Shown piece by piece: positions 34,250 through 46,200 of a stretch of DNA of 64,000 nucleotides; the stretch's first letter is position 1, and every line of letters starts with the position of its first letter. The stretch spans positions 10,259 to 74,258 of the forward strand of contig JAWWOO010000022.1 in assembly GCA_033851545.1 (NCBI GenBank), given 5' to 3'. Below the pieces are notes generated by a model. That model saw only the letters and a program-made list of their open reading frames with translations, was not told the origin of the DNA and searched no databases. Source of the DNA: JAWWOL01 sp033851545 (lineage in GTDB: Bacteria; Actinomycetota; Actinomycetes; JAWWOL01). A program made the position numbers and the translations under genes.

Positions 34250-35218
34250 ATGGAAGCCTTGCTGAGCATCATCGGGGTCATCGTCGCGCTCTCCCTGGTC
34301 ACCTACGTCGCGCGCGGGATGCGGGTCATCCAGCAGTACGAGCGCGGCGTCGTGTTCCGGCTGGGCAAGGTGCGCGAGCCGCTCGGGCCCGGCCTCAACC
34401 TGGTCAACCCGGTCCTCGACCGGGTGGTCAAGGTCAACATGCAGATCATCGCGATGGGGGTGCCGGCCCAGGAGGGCATCACCCACGACAACATTTCCGT
34501 ACGGGTCGACGCCGTCGTCTACTTCCGGGTGATCGACCCGGTCAAGGCAACCGTCAACGTGCAGAACTACATGTACGCGGTGTCCCAGGTGGCGCAGACC
34601 TCGCTGCGCTCGGTGATCGGCCGTAGCGACCTCGACGAGCTGCTCGGCGAGCGCGAGAAGCTCAACGCCATCCTGCGCGACGAGCTGGACGCGCCGACCG
34701 AGGGTCCGTGGGGCGTCCGGATCGAGCGGGTCGAGATCAAGGACGTCACCCTGCCCGAGTCGATGAAGCGCTCGATGTCGCGGCAGGCCGAGGCCGAGCG
34801 TGAGCGGCGGGCCCGCGTGATCACCGCCGACGGTGAGTTCCAAGCCTCGCGCAAGCTGGCCCAGGCCGCCCGGCTGATGGCCGCCGACCCGGCGGCGATG
34901 CAGCTGCGGCTGTTGCAGACCGTGACCGAGGTGGCGGCCGAGAAGAACAGCACGCTGGTGATGCCCTTCCCGGTGGAGCTGCTGCGGTTCTTCGAGCACG
35001 CCGTCGGTGGCCGCACCCCCGACCCGGTGCCGACCACCGAGCTGCCGACCGACGAGGAGCTCGCCGCACTCGACGAGGCCTCCTTGCCGGCTCTGGACGT
35101 CCCCCCGGTCGTGGTCCCTCCGGTGGAGGTGCCCCCGGTCGAGCTGGCTGAGCTGGACGGCGCGTCGGTGCCTCCGCCGCCGTCCGAGGCCCCCGGTTCG
35201 GCGGTTCGCGAGAGCTGA
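34250..35218 (+). CDS. SPFH/band 7 (stomatin-type) membrane protein
   Basis: The 322-residue protein has an N-terminal membrane anchor (about 3-20), the SPFH core RVIQQYERGVVFRLGKVREPLGPGLNLVNP to PESMKRSMSRQAEAERERRARVITADGEFQAS, and a proline-rich C-terminal tail (PPVVVPPVEVPPVELAEL). Such proteins oligomerise in membrane microdomains and often associate with proteases or with ArsA-like proteins. A GGAGG lies only one or two bases before the ATG; a TTG at 34238 may be the true start. No NfeD partner gene is adjacent. Confidence 0.9.
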   Translation: MEALLSIIGVIVALSLVTYVARGMRVIQQYERGVVFRLGKVREPLGPGLNLVNPVLDRVVKVNMQIIAMGVPAQEGITHDNISVRVDAVVYFRVIDPVKATVNVQNYMYAVSQVAQTSLRSVIGRSDLDELLGEREKLNAILRDELDAPTEGPWGVRIERVEIKDVTLPESMKRSMSRQAEAERERRARVITADGEFQASRKLAQAARLMAADPAAMQLRLLQTVTEVAAEKNSTLVMPFPVELLRFFEHAVGGRTPDPVPTTELPTDEELAALDEASLPALDVPPVVVPPVEVPPVELAELDGASVPPPPSEAPGSAVRES

Positions 35219-35287
35219 CGCTTCGCATGCAGACCGGGCGAAACCGGGCGTCATCCACGGATCGGGTCACCCGTGTGGCCTATCAAG

Positions 35288-35305
35288 TAACGAATAGGTA
35301 ACGAA
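35288..35305. promoter_or_regulatory. Direct repeat TAACGAA, 11-bp phased, upstream of second whiB
   Basis: TAACGAA occurs at 35288-35294 and 35299-35305, separated by TAGG, so the copies are one helical turn apart. It lies 80-95 bases before the whiB-like start at 35384, in an otherwise GC-rich gap. This could be a two-site operator or activator site. It does not fit the BldD consensus because the spacer is one base too long. Confidence 0.45.
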
Positions 35306-35383
35306 GCGCAGGCGGCCTGCATCCTTTTCCGGCGTTCGTGCGTCTATCCCCGTACAAGCTGTCGAGCGAGGCCGGGGGTTGTC

Positions 35384-35698
35384 GTGCGGATGGGCCGGAT
35401 GTTTCCGCTGGAGACTGCGTTTCACTCAGTCGACGTCGAAGGTTGGCGCGCGGAGGCGCAGTGCATGGGTGAGCTGTCGTCGTACTTCTTCGCCCCCAGC
35501 CACTTCGAGCGCAAGCCGGAGAAGGACGCGCGCGAGAACGTCGCGCGCCAGCTCTGCGCGGCCTGCCCGGTGGTCCAGACCTGCGCCGAGTACGCGATCC
35601 GGATCCGCGAGCCGCACGGCATCTGGGGCGGCATGAACGAGCTCGAGCGCCGCCGGGTGATCCGCCGCCGGCAGGCCGACCAGGCCCAGTCCGCCTGA
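35384..35698 (+). CDS. WhiB-family Fe-S regulator, second copy
   Basis: The 104-residue product has Cys27, Cys58, Cys61 and Cys67 (AQCMGELSSYFF... LCAACPVVQTC), the GIWGGMNELERRR turn and a basic C terminus. The 30-residue spacing between the first two cysteines is longer than in WhiB4. It is not WhiB1, 2 or 4; the subgroup is not assigned. GTG start with GGGGG upstream; the ATG two codons later is an alternative. It stands alone between SPFH and the DUF4177 gene. Confidence 0.88.
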   Translation: MRMGRMFPLETAFHSVDVEGWRAEAQCMGELSSYFFAPSHFERKPEKDARENVARQLCAACPVVQTCAEYAIRIREPHGIWGGMNELERRRVIRRRQADQAQSA

Positions 35699-35744
35699 CC
35701 ACCGCGATCATGGTCGAGCCGATCCTCCCGCTAGGCTCAGCCCC

Positions 35745-35903
35745 ATGGTGAAGTGGGAGTACGTCACGGTTCCGCTGCTGACACACGCGACCAAGCAGAT
35801 CCTCGACAACTGGGGCATCGACGGGTGGGAGCTGGTCACGGTGATCCCCGGCCCTGGCGGGTCCGACCAGCTGGTCGCCTACCTCAAGCGTCCGAAGGAC
35901 TGA
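35745..35903 (+). CDS. DUF4177-type small protein
   Basis: A 52-residue gene too short for many callers. The product MVKWEYVTVPLLTHATKQIL then DNWGIDGWELVTVIP and LVAYLKRPKD has the W-E-Y-x-T and G-x-D-G-W-E-L-V signature of DUF4177. Two bases separate its stop from ridA. A similar tiny gene (Rv3678A, from memory) lies in the same place in M. tuberculosis, which supports it being real. Function unknown. Confidence 0.88.
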   Translation: MVKWEYVTVPLLTHATKQILDNWGIDGWELVTVIPGPGGSDQLVAYLKRPKD

Positions 35904-35905
35904 AC

Positions 35906-36367
35906 GTGACCCCCGAGGAGCGGCTGGCCGAGCTCGGCCTCACGCTTCCCGAGGTGGTCAGGCCCCAGGCGGCGTACGTGCCGGCGGTGCGCTCCGGCTC
36001 CCTGGTCTTCACGTCGGGCCAGCTGCCGATGGTCGGCGGCGCGCTCCCGGCGACCGGCAAGGTGGGCGCCGAAGTCGGGCCCGAGTCGGCCTACGCGATG
36101 GCGCGGCAGTGCGCCCTCAACGCGCTCGCCGCGGTCAAGGCCGAGATCGGCGACCTGTCCCGGGTCACCCGGGTGGTCAAGGTCGTCGGCTTCGTGGCCA
36201 GCGCGCCGAGCTTCACCGGTCAGCCGCAGGTGGTCAACGGCGCCAGCGAGCTGCTGCTGGCGGTCTTCGGCGATGCCGGCCGGCACGCCCGCAGCGCCGT
36301 CGGCGTTGCCGCGCTGCCGTTGGATGCGCCGGTCGAGGTCGAGATCGTCGTCGAGGTCTCCGGCTGA
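35906..36367 (+). CDS. ridA: RidA-family (YjgF/YER057c) enamine/imine deaminase-like protein
   Basis: The 153-residue protein begins MTPEERLAELGLTLPEVVRPQAAYVPAVRSG and has the RidA features VFTSGQLPMVGG, GPESAYAMARQCALNALAAVKAEIGDL and HARSAVGVAALPLDAPVEVEIVVEV. The archetypal arginine (xxRxAVGV, here RSAVGV) that binds the substrate carboxylate is present. It is of the longer YjgF_endoribonuclease-like subgroup (about 150) found as Rv3678c. Typical role is hydrolysis of reactive 2-aminoacrylate. GTG start, coupled to DUF4177. Confidence 0.9.
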   Translation: MTPEERLAELGLTLPEVVRPQAAYVPAVRSGSLVFTSGQLPMVGGALPATGKVGAEVGPESAYAMARQCALNALAAVKAEIGDLSRVTRVVKVVGFVASAPSFTGQPQVVNGASELLLAVFGDAGRHARSAVGVAALPLDAPVEVEIVVEVSG

Positions 36368-36407
36368 CCGCAGTGACGCCGGCTCCAGTGACGCTGACCG
36401 GGCTGAC

Positions 36408-37022
36408 TCAACCCACCGGCGGACTCTCGCTGAGCACCGGGTTGGGCTGCAGCGCCCGGCGCAGCCCCGGGAGCAGCGTCGCGGTCACTGCGGCCGTCGC
36501 GATCGGCGGCCAGGCCGCTGCGGCCTCGCCCACCCGGTGCCGGCGGCCGGCCGGCGAGCCGGCAGCCGCCCACGGGCCCCGTACATAGGTCTCGAAGGCT
36601 CGCCCGTAGGCGGCAGCGATCCGCTCGACCGCCTCGCCGACCTCGCGGTGCAGCGACAGCACGGCGTCGACCGGCACCCCGAAGGCCAGCAGGGCGGCGC
36701 CGGCGTCGGACAGGTCGGTCTCACCCCCCGGTGCCTCGTCGGAGTCCAGGGTGGTGGTCACCGGTACGGCTCCGGTGAGCAGCGCGGAGATCGCGACCAG
36801 GTTGAAGCCGTCCGCGCGCAGCCGGCGAATCATCGTCAGCCGGTCGCGGTGGATCCGGGTGTAGTAGCCCACCCGCCCGTCCACCACGGGTGGCGGGAGC
36901 AGCCCGCGCGCCTGGTAGGCCCGGATGTTCCGGACCGTCATGCCGACCTGCTCCGACAGCTCGCCGATCGTGCACCTCACCGGCGCAGGCTCGATGAGCC
37001 GTTCGTCCCCGTGGTTCGTCAT
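36408..37022 (-). CDS. MerR-family transcription regulator
   Basis: The 204-residue protein has a winged-helix DNA-binding domain at 15-85 (CTIGELSEQVGMTVRNIRAYQARGLLPPP, RVGYYTRIHRDRLTMIRRLRADGFNL). The usual long dimerisation coiled coil is short, and the C-terminal part (about 105-204) is Ala-rich with no effector domain I recognise. It has no cysteine cluster for metals. It is divergent from the giant adhesin gene with a 182-base shared region, so it is a candidate regulator of that gene. Confidence 0.85.
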   Translation of the reverse strand: MTNHGDERLIEPAPVRCTIGELSEQVGMTVRNIRAYQARGLLPPPVVDGRVGYYTRIHRDRLTMIRRLRADGFNLVAISALLTGAVPVTTTLDSDEAPGGETDLSDAGAALLAFGVPVDAVLSLHREVGEAVERIAAAYGRAFETYVRGPWAAAGSPAGRRHRVGEAAAAWPPIATAAVTATLLPGLRRALQPNPVLSESPPVG

Positions 37023-37204
37023 CCGTGTCGCACCCCCGTGCGTGTGTTGGTGGGATCACTGTACGGAATAGAAGCCGTCCGTTACGCCAGGTGGGCTAAC
37101 TTGCCCGTCCCGTTTGGATCGGCGAACGGACGTCAAGCACCGGTAAAACGTGTCGATGTCAAGGCCGTCCAGCCTCACCCGTGCAAGATCACCGAGGATC
37201 CGAC

Positions 37205-40200
37205 ATGTCGTTCGGCCTCCCCACCTTCCGGCGCGCCCCGATCTCCGGCCTCACGGCCGTGACGGTCGTGACGGCTCTCGTGCTGGTGCCCGTACTCGAC
37301 GCGTACGCCGCGGTGACCCCGCTGGTCAACCAGGCCTTCACCAACGCCACCGTGCCGAACGAGTGGTACCTCCCGCCGGCGGCGAGCGGAACCAACGACA
37401 CCTGCCTGACCGCGAGCGCTGTCACCAGCCAGCTGCCCATCCCCGGCTGCAACCTCGCGTCCGTCGATGCCGGCGGTTCAGGCACCCTGCGGCTCACCCC
37501 CAACCTGGGCAGCAAGGTGGGCTCGACGTTCTACCAGACCAGCCTGCCCACCTCGGCCGGCCTGGACATCAAGTTCGACACCTACCAGTACTGGGCGACC
37601 AGCACCTCGGGAGCGGACGGCATCGGCTTCGCCCTGACTGCCGTCGACCCGACCAACCCGGCGCCCCCAACGGTTACCGGGCCGGTCGGTGGCGACCTCG
37701 GCTACTCGACGACCGGCAGCGTCCCCGGAATCCCGTACGGCTACCTCGGCTACGGCGCCGACGCCTGGGGCAACTTCGCCAACTCGACCTTCGGCGGCTC
37801 CGGCTGCCCGCTGCCCAGCGGCCTCGTGGCCGGCAAGGCCTACCCGGAGAACCTCACCGTCCGCGGACCCGGCAACGGGACCAGCGGCTACTGCATCCTC
37901 GGCACCACCGCCTCGACGTACAAGAACCCCAACGGCGGCGGCTCCGGAGGCACGGTCAGCAACCTCAATGGCCAGTTCCTCGACGTGAAGAGCTCGACCA
38001 CCCGGCCGGCGCCGGTCGCGGCCGAGATCGCGATGAACCCCACGAACGCCGCGGCGAGCACCGCGTCCGGCCTTGTCATTCCGGCGAACAGCTATCTCAT
38101 CCAGGTCACTCCGTACGCAACCGCCACCGGCGGCGCCGGCACGGCGATGCAGCTCACCGGCCTGCTGCCCACCACCACCAACAACACCGTCCTCGCCGGC
38201 TACCCGTCGTCGTGGATCAACCCGGCGACCGGGGTCCCGTACCAGGTCAGCTTCGGCTGGGTCGCGTCCACCGGCGGATCGAACGAGATCCACGAGGTCG
38301 CCAACCTGGTCGCCACGACGCTGAGCGGCCAGCTGCCGGTGCTGTCGTTGGGCATGACCGACAACGAGGGCGGCAAGTTCCTCACCAGCAACCACGCCAA
38401 CATCACGCTGTCCCCGGCCATCAGCTCGGCGGGCGGACCGGAGATCGACCCCCTGACCATCACGGACACGTTCCCTGCTGGGATGACCCCGGGCACCGCG
38501 ACCAGCAGCAGCCTGTGGACGTGCGCGACGGTCGGGCAGCAGGTGACGTGCACGTACGCACCGTCCTCGGCAATCGCCGCCGGGACCAGCCTGCCGACGA
38601 TCGACGTGCCCGTGACCATCGCCAGCAACGCGGCCGCTGCGCTGACGAACACCTCGCGGATGGGCTCCATCGACGGCGCGCCCGACGCGACGACGACCAA
38701 CTACGCAGTGACGACCTTCGGCGCGACGGTGACGTCAGCCTCGGTCGCCTACGGAACGGGCGACGTGCTCGGCAGCACCGGGCTGCCATCGGGCGCGACA
38801 GGGACGGTGACCTACACCTCCGGCGGCTCGACCCTGTGCTCGTTCGCGATCGGCTCCGCGACCACCTGCTCGACCCCGACCTCCCTGATACCAGGCACTT
38901 ACGCCACGACGGCGACCTACTCCGGCGATGCCGCCTACCAGTCGGCCACGGCGGCCACGACCTTCGTGGTGACAAAGGCCGGGACGGCCATCACGGCGAG
39001 CTCTGCCCCGGCCAGCAGCGGCTGGGGCAACGCCGTGGTGCTGACGGCGGGCAACGTGCCGGTCCCGGCGTCGGGCTCGATCGTGTTCACCGCAGGCGGC
39101 TCCACGCTGTGCACGGCCGTGCTGCCGACCCTCAGCTGTGCCACGCCCTCGACCCTGAGTACGGGCAGCTACTCCGTGATCGCGACCTACGCAGGCGACG
39201 GCAACTACACCGGGTCGACGGCGACCACGAGCTTCACCGTCGTGCTGGGCACGACCTCCTTCACCGTGGCTCCGACACCGGCAACCGTGACGTACGGCAC
39301 CGCTACTTCCCTTGCGTGGGCGGGACTTCCGGTCGGCGCGACCGGCAGCGTGGTCTTCAAGGCGGGCGCCGCGACCCTGTGCACCGCGACCCTGCCGGCA
39401 ACCAGCTGCGCGACACCGGTCCCACAGGCCCCCGGCACGGTGGCGGTCACCGCGACCTACAGCGGCGACGTGCACTGGGCGACCTCGAATGCCAGCACGA
39501 GCTATCTGGTCAAGCAGGCGCCGACAACCGTGGTCGCGTCGGCGGCGCCGGCCTCGGTCCCGTACCAGACCGCCGACACCCTGGGCTTCAGCGGGCTTCC
39601 CGCGGCCGCGACGGGCACGGTGACCTTCGACTCCGGCGGGTCGACGCTGTGCGTGGCGACGTTGCCGGCGACGACCTGCTCGTCCCCGGCCACCCTGATC
39701 GTCGGCAGCTATCCGGTCACGGCGACCTACTCGGGTGACCCGAACTTCACCGGATCGTCTGACACCACGAGCTTTTCGGTCACCAAGGAGGCGTCACCGT
39801 TCACTGCAGCGGCCTCTCCGGGCTCGGTTGCGTACGGCACAGCAGTGACCCTCGCCGAGTCCGGCCTGCTCTCCGGCGCCACGGGCACGGTGACGTTCAC
39901 CGCGAGTGGCGTGACGCTGTGCCAATTCACCCGGGGCGCCGGAACCAGCTGCTCGACCTCGACGACGCTGGACCCCGGCACCTATGACGTCACGGCGACC
40001 TATGCCGGGGATGCCAACCACGCGCCCGCGACCGACACGACGAGCTTCGTCGTGACCAAGGTCGGCGCGCCGTTCACCGCCGCGGCCGCTCCTGCGAGTG
40101 CCGGCTACGGCAACATCGTGACGCTGACCGAGACCGGTCTGGTGGCCGCAGCCACGGGCACGGTGACCTTCACCTCCGGTGGCGCGACGCTGTGCACGGC

Positions 40201-43200
40201 GACGTTGCCTGCCACGAGCTGTGGCACGTCGACGACGCTCGCGGCCGGCGCCTACCCGGTTGTCGCCGACTACTCCGGCGACGTCGACCACGCCGCCTCG
40301 TCGGCCTCGACCAGCTTCACGATCACGACGGTGGCGTCGAGCTTCACCGCGAGCGCCACGCCCGCGAGCGTCACGTACGGCAACGTCGTCACCCTGGCGG
40401 TCTCCGGGCTGCCGGTCACGGCCACGGGTTCGGTCGCGTTCACCTCGGGCGCGACACCACTCTGCACCGCGACGCTGCCGGCGGTCAGCTGCGGCACGGC
40501 ACCGACCCTGGCGGTCGGCAGCTATCCCGTCACGGCGACCTACTCCGGCGACGGCAACATCGACGGATCGACTGCCAGCGCGAGCTTCTCGGTCACCAAG
40601 ATCTCCTCGCCGGTCACCGCGACAGCCACCCCGGCAAGTGTCGAGTACCAGACGGCGACCGCGCTCAAGGAGAGCGGGCTGCCGGCGGCTGCGACCGGGA
40701 CGGTGACCTTCACGACCGGGGCGACGACGTTGTGCACGGTCACCCTCGGCTCTGGCAGCACCTGTACGACGCCCACCTCGCTGGTCGTCGCAACCTATCC
40801 CGTGACCGCCACCTACTCCGGCGACGCGACGCACCTCGGCTCCACGGACACGACGTCCTTCGCCGTGACCAAGGCGACGACGTCTTTCACCGCAACGGCG
40901 AACCCACTGTCGGTGACGTACGGGAACGGGGTCACCCTGAGCTACTCGGGCCTGGTGAGCGGGGCGACCGGCACGATCACCTTCGCGTCGGGCGGCACGG
41001 CGCTGTGCATGGTCGACGTGGTGACCGCCAGCTCGTGTGACACCTCGGCCGTCCTGGAGCCCGCGACCTACCCGGTGACCGCGACCTACTCCGGTGACGC
41101 CAACCACGCCGGATCGGGTGACAGCACGGGATTCGACGTGACGAAGGCGCCGGCGCCGTTCACCGCTGCCGTGACGCCCCCCAGCGTCGTCTACGGAACG
41201 GCGACCACGCTGTCCGCGTCGGGGCTCCCTGCGGGCGCGACGGGCACGGTGACCTTCAGGAGCGGCGCCACCATCCTGTGCAGCGTCAACCTCGCCGGCG
41301 GCCCGAGCTGCCTGACGTCGTCCACGCTCGACCCGGCGACCTACCCGGTGACGGCGACGTACTCCGGGGATGCCCACTACAGCGGAGCCACCGACATCAC
41401 GTCGTTCTCCGTGACCGCCCAGGCGACGGCGCTCGCGATTACCGCGACGCCGGCGGCTGTCACGTACGGGAACGTGGTTTCCCTTGCGGAGGCGGGCCTT
41501 CCGGCCGGGGCGACAGGCACCGTGACGTTCGACTGGGGCACAGCCGCGACGTGCACCGTCACCCTCGGCTCGGCGAGCAGCTGCGACACTCCCGCTGACC
41601 TGGAGCCCGGCAGCTATCCCGTCACCGGCCAGTACAGCGGCGACGCCGACTTCGCGCCCTCGTCCGGCACGACGTCGTTCGTGGTGTCGAAGGCCTCGAC
41701 GTCCCTTGCCGCTGTGGCGACGCCGCCGAGTGTGAGCTACGGCACGGCCGACGTCCTCAAGGAGACCGGGCTGCCGTCAGGCGCGACGGGGACCGTCACG
41801 TTCGCCTCCGGTGGCACGACGCTGTGCTCGGTCCTCCTCGGTGGCCCGAACACCTGCGCCACCCCGGCGAACCTGGTAACGGGCACGTACGCGGTGACGG
41901 CGACCTACTCCGGTGACACGCACTACAACGGCTCCGTCGACGGCGCGACCTTCACGGTGACCAAGGCTGCGACCGCCATAACCGCTGCGGCCTTTCCGTA
42001 CTCCGCCGTCTTCGGGAGCCCGGTGACCCTCACCGCAGGCAACCTGCCCGCCGCGGCGACCGGTCAGATCACCTTCACCAGCGCCGGCACGACGCTGTGT
42101 ACGGCAACCATCCCGGCCCTGACGTGCGACACGGCCAGCTCGCTGTTGACCGGCACCTACCTGGTGGACGCGACTTATTCGGGCGACGGCAACTTCACCG
42201 GATCGGCTGACACCACCTCCTTCCTGATCGCCCCGGCCGCGACAAGCCTGGTGGTCGGCACCTCGCCGTCGACCACCACGTACGGGAACCCGGTCACCTT
42301 GACGACCAGCGGCCTCCCGGCGGGCGCGACCGGCCTGGTCACGTTCACGGCCGGCGGCAGCACGTTGTGCACGGTCGACGTGGCGGTGACGTCCACCTGC
42401 TCCACCTCCTCGACGCTGTCGGCTGCCAGCTATGCCGTCACCGGGACCTACTCCGGCGACGCCAACCACGCCGGATCGTCTGACACCACGAGCTTCTCGG
42501 TGACCAAGGTCGGCTCCTCGCTGAGTGCCTCAGCGACCCCGTCGTCGGTCTCCTACGGCAGCGTGGTCACCCTCGCCGAGGGCAACCTGCCCTCAGGCGC
42601 GACCGGCCTGGTGACCTTCACCGTCGGGGGCACCACGCTCTGCACCGTCGACGTGGCCGTGGACAACTCCTGCAACACCGTTTCGAACCTCGCTGTCGGC
42701 AGCTACGCCGTGACCGCGACCTACTCCGGTGACGGCGCGCACAACGGTTCTGTCACCTCCACGAGCTTCACCGTCGGCACGGCCGCGACCGCGCTGGTGG
42801 TCACGGCGGCGCCGACGCCGGTCTCGTACGGCACCGTGGTTACCCTCACCGAGGCGGGCCTGCCGGCGGATGCAACCGGGACCGTCGTGTTCGTCAGCGG
42901 CGGCACGACGCTCTGCGTGGTCGACGTCGCGGTGGCCAGCAGCTGCGCCACGCCTGCAACCTTGACGCCGGCCGCGTACCCTGTCACCGCGAGCTACTCC
43001 GGCGACAGCCACTACGCCGGATCGTCTGACACCACTGGCTTCTCGGTCACCAAGGTGCCGAGCAACGTGACCGGCTCGGCCCCGGCCACCTCGATCTACG
43101 GCGACCCGGTGACCTTGACCATCGGGGGCCTGGCCGGCGACGCGACCGGCACCGTCACGCTGAAGACCGGCGGCATGACGTTGTGCACGGTGACCCTCCC

Positions 43201-46200
43201 GGCCGGCAGCTGTGTCGTCTCCCCGACACTGGCGGTGGGCAGCTATCCGGTCACGGTCACCTACCCCGGTGACGTCGACTACCTCGGCTCCGGCGACGCT
43301 TTCAACTTTGCGGTGACGCCCGCGCCGACCGCGGTGACGGCCTCGGCCACGCCGTCTGCGGTTGCGTTCGGCGACCTGGTCACCCTGACGCCCGGCGGCC
43401 TGCCCGCCGACGCCACCGGCACGGTGACGTTCTCGACCGGTGGGGCTCCGCTGTGCACCGTCCTCATCGGCTCGGCCACGAGCTGTCAGACGCCGGCGCT
43501 CCCGGTCGGCAGCTACCCCGTGGACGTCGCCTACTCGGGCGACACCGACCACCAGGCATCCTCGGCCACCACGAGCTTCTCGGTCGGGCTGGCAGCCACG
43601 GTCTTCACCGTGTCGGCCTCTCCCACAGCCGCCGGATTCGGTACCGCCGTGACGTTGACCCCGGCCGGCCTGCCGACGGGTGCAACCGGCTCGGTGGTGT
43701 TCACCTCCGGGGCCACGGCTCTGTGCACGGTCGTGCTCGGCACCGCCACGAGCTGCCTGGCGCCGGCCTCGACCCCCGTGGGCAGCTATCCGGTCACCGG
43801 CGACTACTCCGGCGACGCCAGCTTTGCAGCGTCCAGCGCCACGACCAGCTTCACGGTCGTCCGCGCCCCGGCACCGTTCACCGCCGGCGCCACCCCGACC
43901 CCGGTCTCGTACGGGACTGCGGTGACGTTGTCGGACAGCGGTCTGCCGTCGGGTGCCACCGGCACCGTGTCCTTCCACCAGGGGGCCGTGACGTTCTGCA
44001 CCGCGACACTGCCGGCGACCAGCTGCCCGACCGGCACCGGGCTGGACCCCGGCAGCTACGTGGTGACGGCCGACTACCCGGGTGACCCGTCCTACCAGGC
44101 GTTCTCGACGACGACCACATTCACCGTGACCCAGGCGGCGGTGACGATGACCGCCACCGCGACACCCACCAGCACGGTGTACGGGAGCAGCGTCACCCTC
44201 ACCGGCGCCGGACTTCCCGCCGGCGCAGGTGGCACGGTGGCCTTCGACTCCGGCGGCACGACGCTGTGCTCGGTGACGCTGCCGTCGACGAGCTGCCAGA
44301 CGACGGCCACGCTCGTCCCGGCCAACTACCCGGTCACGGCGACCTACTCAGGCGACATCGACTACCAGGGAACCACTGCCAGCACGGCATTCTCGATCGA
44401 CAACGCACCGACAGCTCTCAGCGCCTCGGCAACCCCGGGCATTGAGGTGTACGGCAACCCGGTCACCCTGACCTGGGGTGGCCTGCCCGCTTCGGCGACC
44501 GGCACGGTCACCTTCGCCACCGGCGGGGTCCTGCTCTGCACCGTCAACGTGGCCCTGGTCAACGCCTGTGCCACGCCGACGTCACTGACGGCAGGCACCT
44601 ACCCCGTCACGGCAACCTACTCCGGCGACGGCAACTGGGCCGGATCGTCTGCCACCACGGCATTCTCGGTGATCGCGGCGCCGGTCGCGCTGACCGCCAT
44701 CGCCATCCCGTCGACGGTGAGCTACGGCCACCTCGTCACTCTGGTGCCGAGCGGGCTGCCGGCCTTCGCGACCGGCACGGTGACGTTCACCGCCGGTTCG
44801 ACGACGCTGTGCGTGGTGACCCTCGGGGTGACCACCTCGTGCTCCCCGCCGACCACGATCGACACCGGCGCGTACGCGGTCAGTGCGGCCTACAGCGGCG
44901 ACCTCAACTACGCTCCGGCGTCCGCGACGACCGCGTTCACGGTCACCAAGGCACCGGTCTCGATCACCGCGGCGCCGACCCTGAGCTCGACCCCGTACGG
45001 CAACGAGGTCGTCCTGACGGCGACCGGGATCCCGCCGGGCGCCACCGGGACGATCGTCTTCAGCAGTGCCGGCGTGGTTCTCTGCACCGCCACCCTCCCG
45101 GAGACCACGTGCGCCGCTCCGGCGGGCCTCGTGCCGTCGACGTACGGCGTGGACGTCACCTACTCCGGTGACCTGGACCACAGCGCGGCGTCGGCGACGA
45201 CGACGTTCACGGTCGTCCTCGCGCCCGTGGCGCTGACCGCAGCCGCCGACCCTGGCGCCGTACCCCATGGCAGCGGCACTGTCCTCAGCGTCAGGGGTCT
45301 GCCCACCGGGGCGACCGGCACGGTGACGTTCACCTCCGGTGGTGTGGTGCTGTGCACCGTCACGCTGGGCGCGTCGGGCGCTGCCACCAGTTGTCCCACG
45401 TCGACGACCCTGCCCACGGGCGACTACGCGGTGGTGGCGAGCTACTCCGGGGACGCCGACTTCGCCGCCGCGACCGCCAGGACGGGCTTCACGGTCGGGC
45501 CCGTGGCGGAGGAGCTCACCACCACGGGTCCGGTACGACAGCCGCAGCAGGCCACCGTCTCCGGGCAGAGCCGTGACACGATCACGCTGATCGACGTCAA
45601 CGGCCAGCCGGTGACCAAGGTCGTCGAGCCGGGCGAGGGCACGTACACCCTGAATCCGGCCACCGGCGTCATCACCTTCACCCCGCTGCCGACGTTCGCG
45701 GGGACGGCGGACGCGGTCCGTTACCGGATCACCGACCCGGCCGGCCAGAGCGCCACCGGCACCTACCGCGCCGTGGTGGTGGCACCCAAGCCGCCGCACC
45801 CGCTGGACCGGACCAGCACCGGGCCGATCGACAGCGCGCAGCACACGGTCGTGACCGTGCCGCACGGTGACACCATCACGCTGGTCGACGCGAACGGTCG
45901 GACCGTGACGCGCCTGCAGGTCCCGGGCAAGGGCAGCTACAGCCTCGACAAGGCAACCGGAGTCATCACGTTCGTCCCGGTCGCGGGCTTCACCGGGTCG
46001 GTCGCGGCGGTGACGTTCCACGTGGTCGACCCGTTCGGCCAGGTCGGTGCGGCGACGTACGGGCCGTCGGTGTACGGCAGCCACGTGCCGCCGGTGCCGG
46101 TCCACGGCTCACCGCCGCCGTTCCAGCCGCCGGGCCTGCCGGTCAACCTGCCGTTCACCGGCTTCAACGCCGAGCGGCTGCTGCTGGTGACCGCCTTCAT

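Noticed and set aside
35288..35305. TAACGAA repeat as a BldD box
   Set aside because: The two half-sites are separated by six bases where the consensus needs five; kept only as an unassigned repeat.
37081..37100. GTTA-N12-TAAC dyad and partial BldD-like sequence in the MerR-adhesin gap
   Set aside because: Three fixed BldD positions fail (W7, G8, A13); short arms could occur by chance.
37150..39738. Second plus-strand frame overlapping the start of the adhesin
   Set aside because: Arg/Asp-rich out-of-frame reading of the adhesin; the adhesin frame has signal peptide and domains.
42593..43978. Long minus-strand frame inside the Ig-repeat array
   Set aside because: Periodic codon pattern of the repeats keeps the opposite strand open; peptide is Arg/Gly-rich with no fold.
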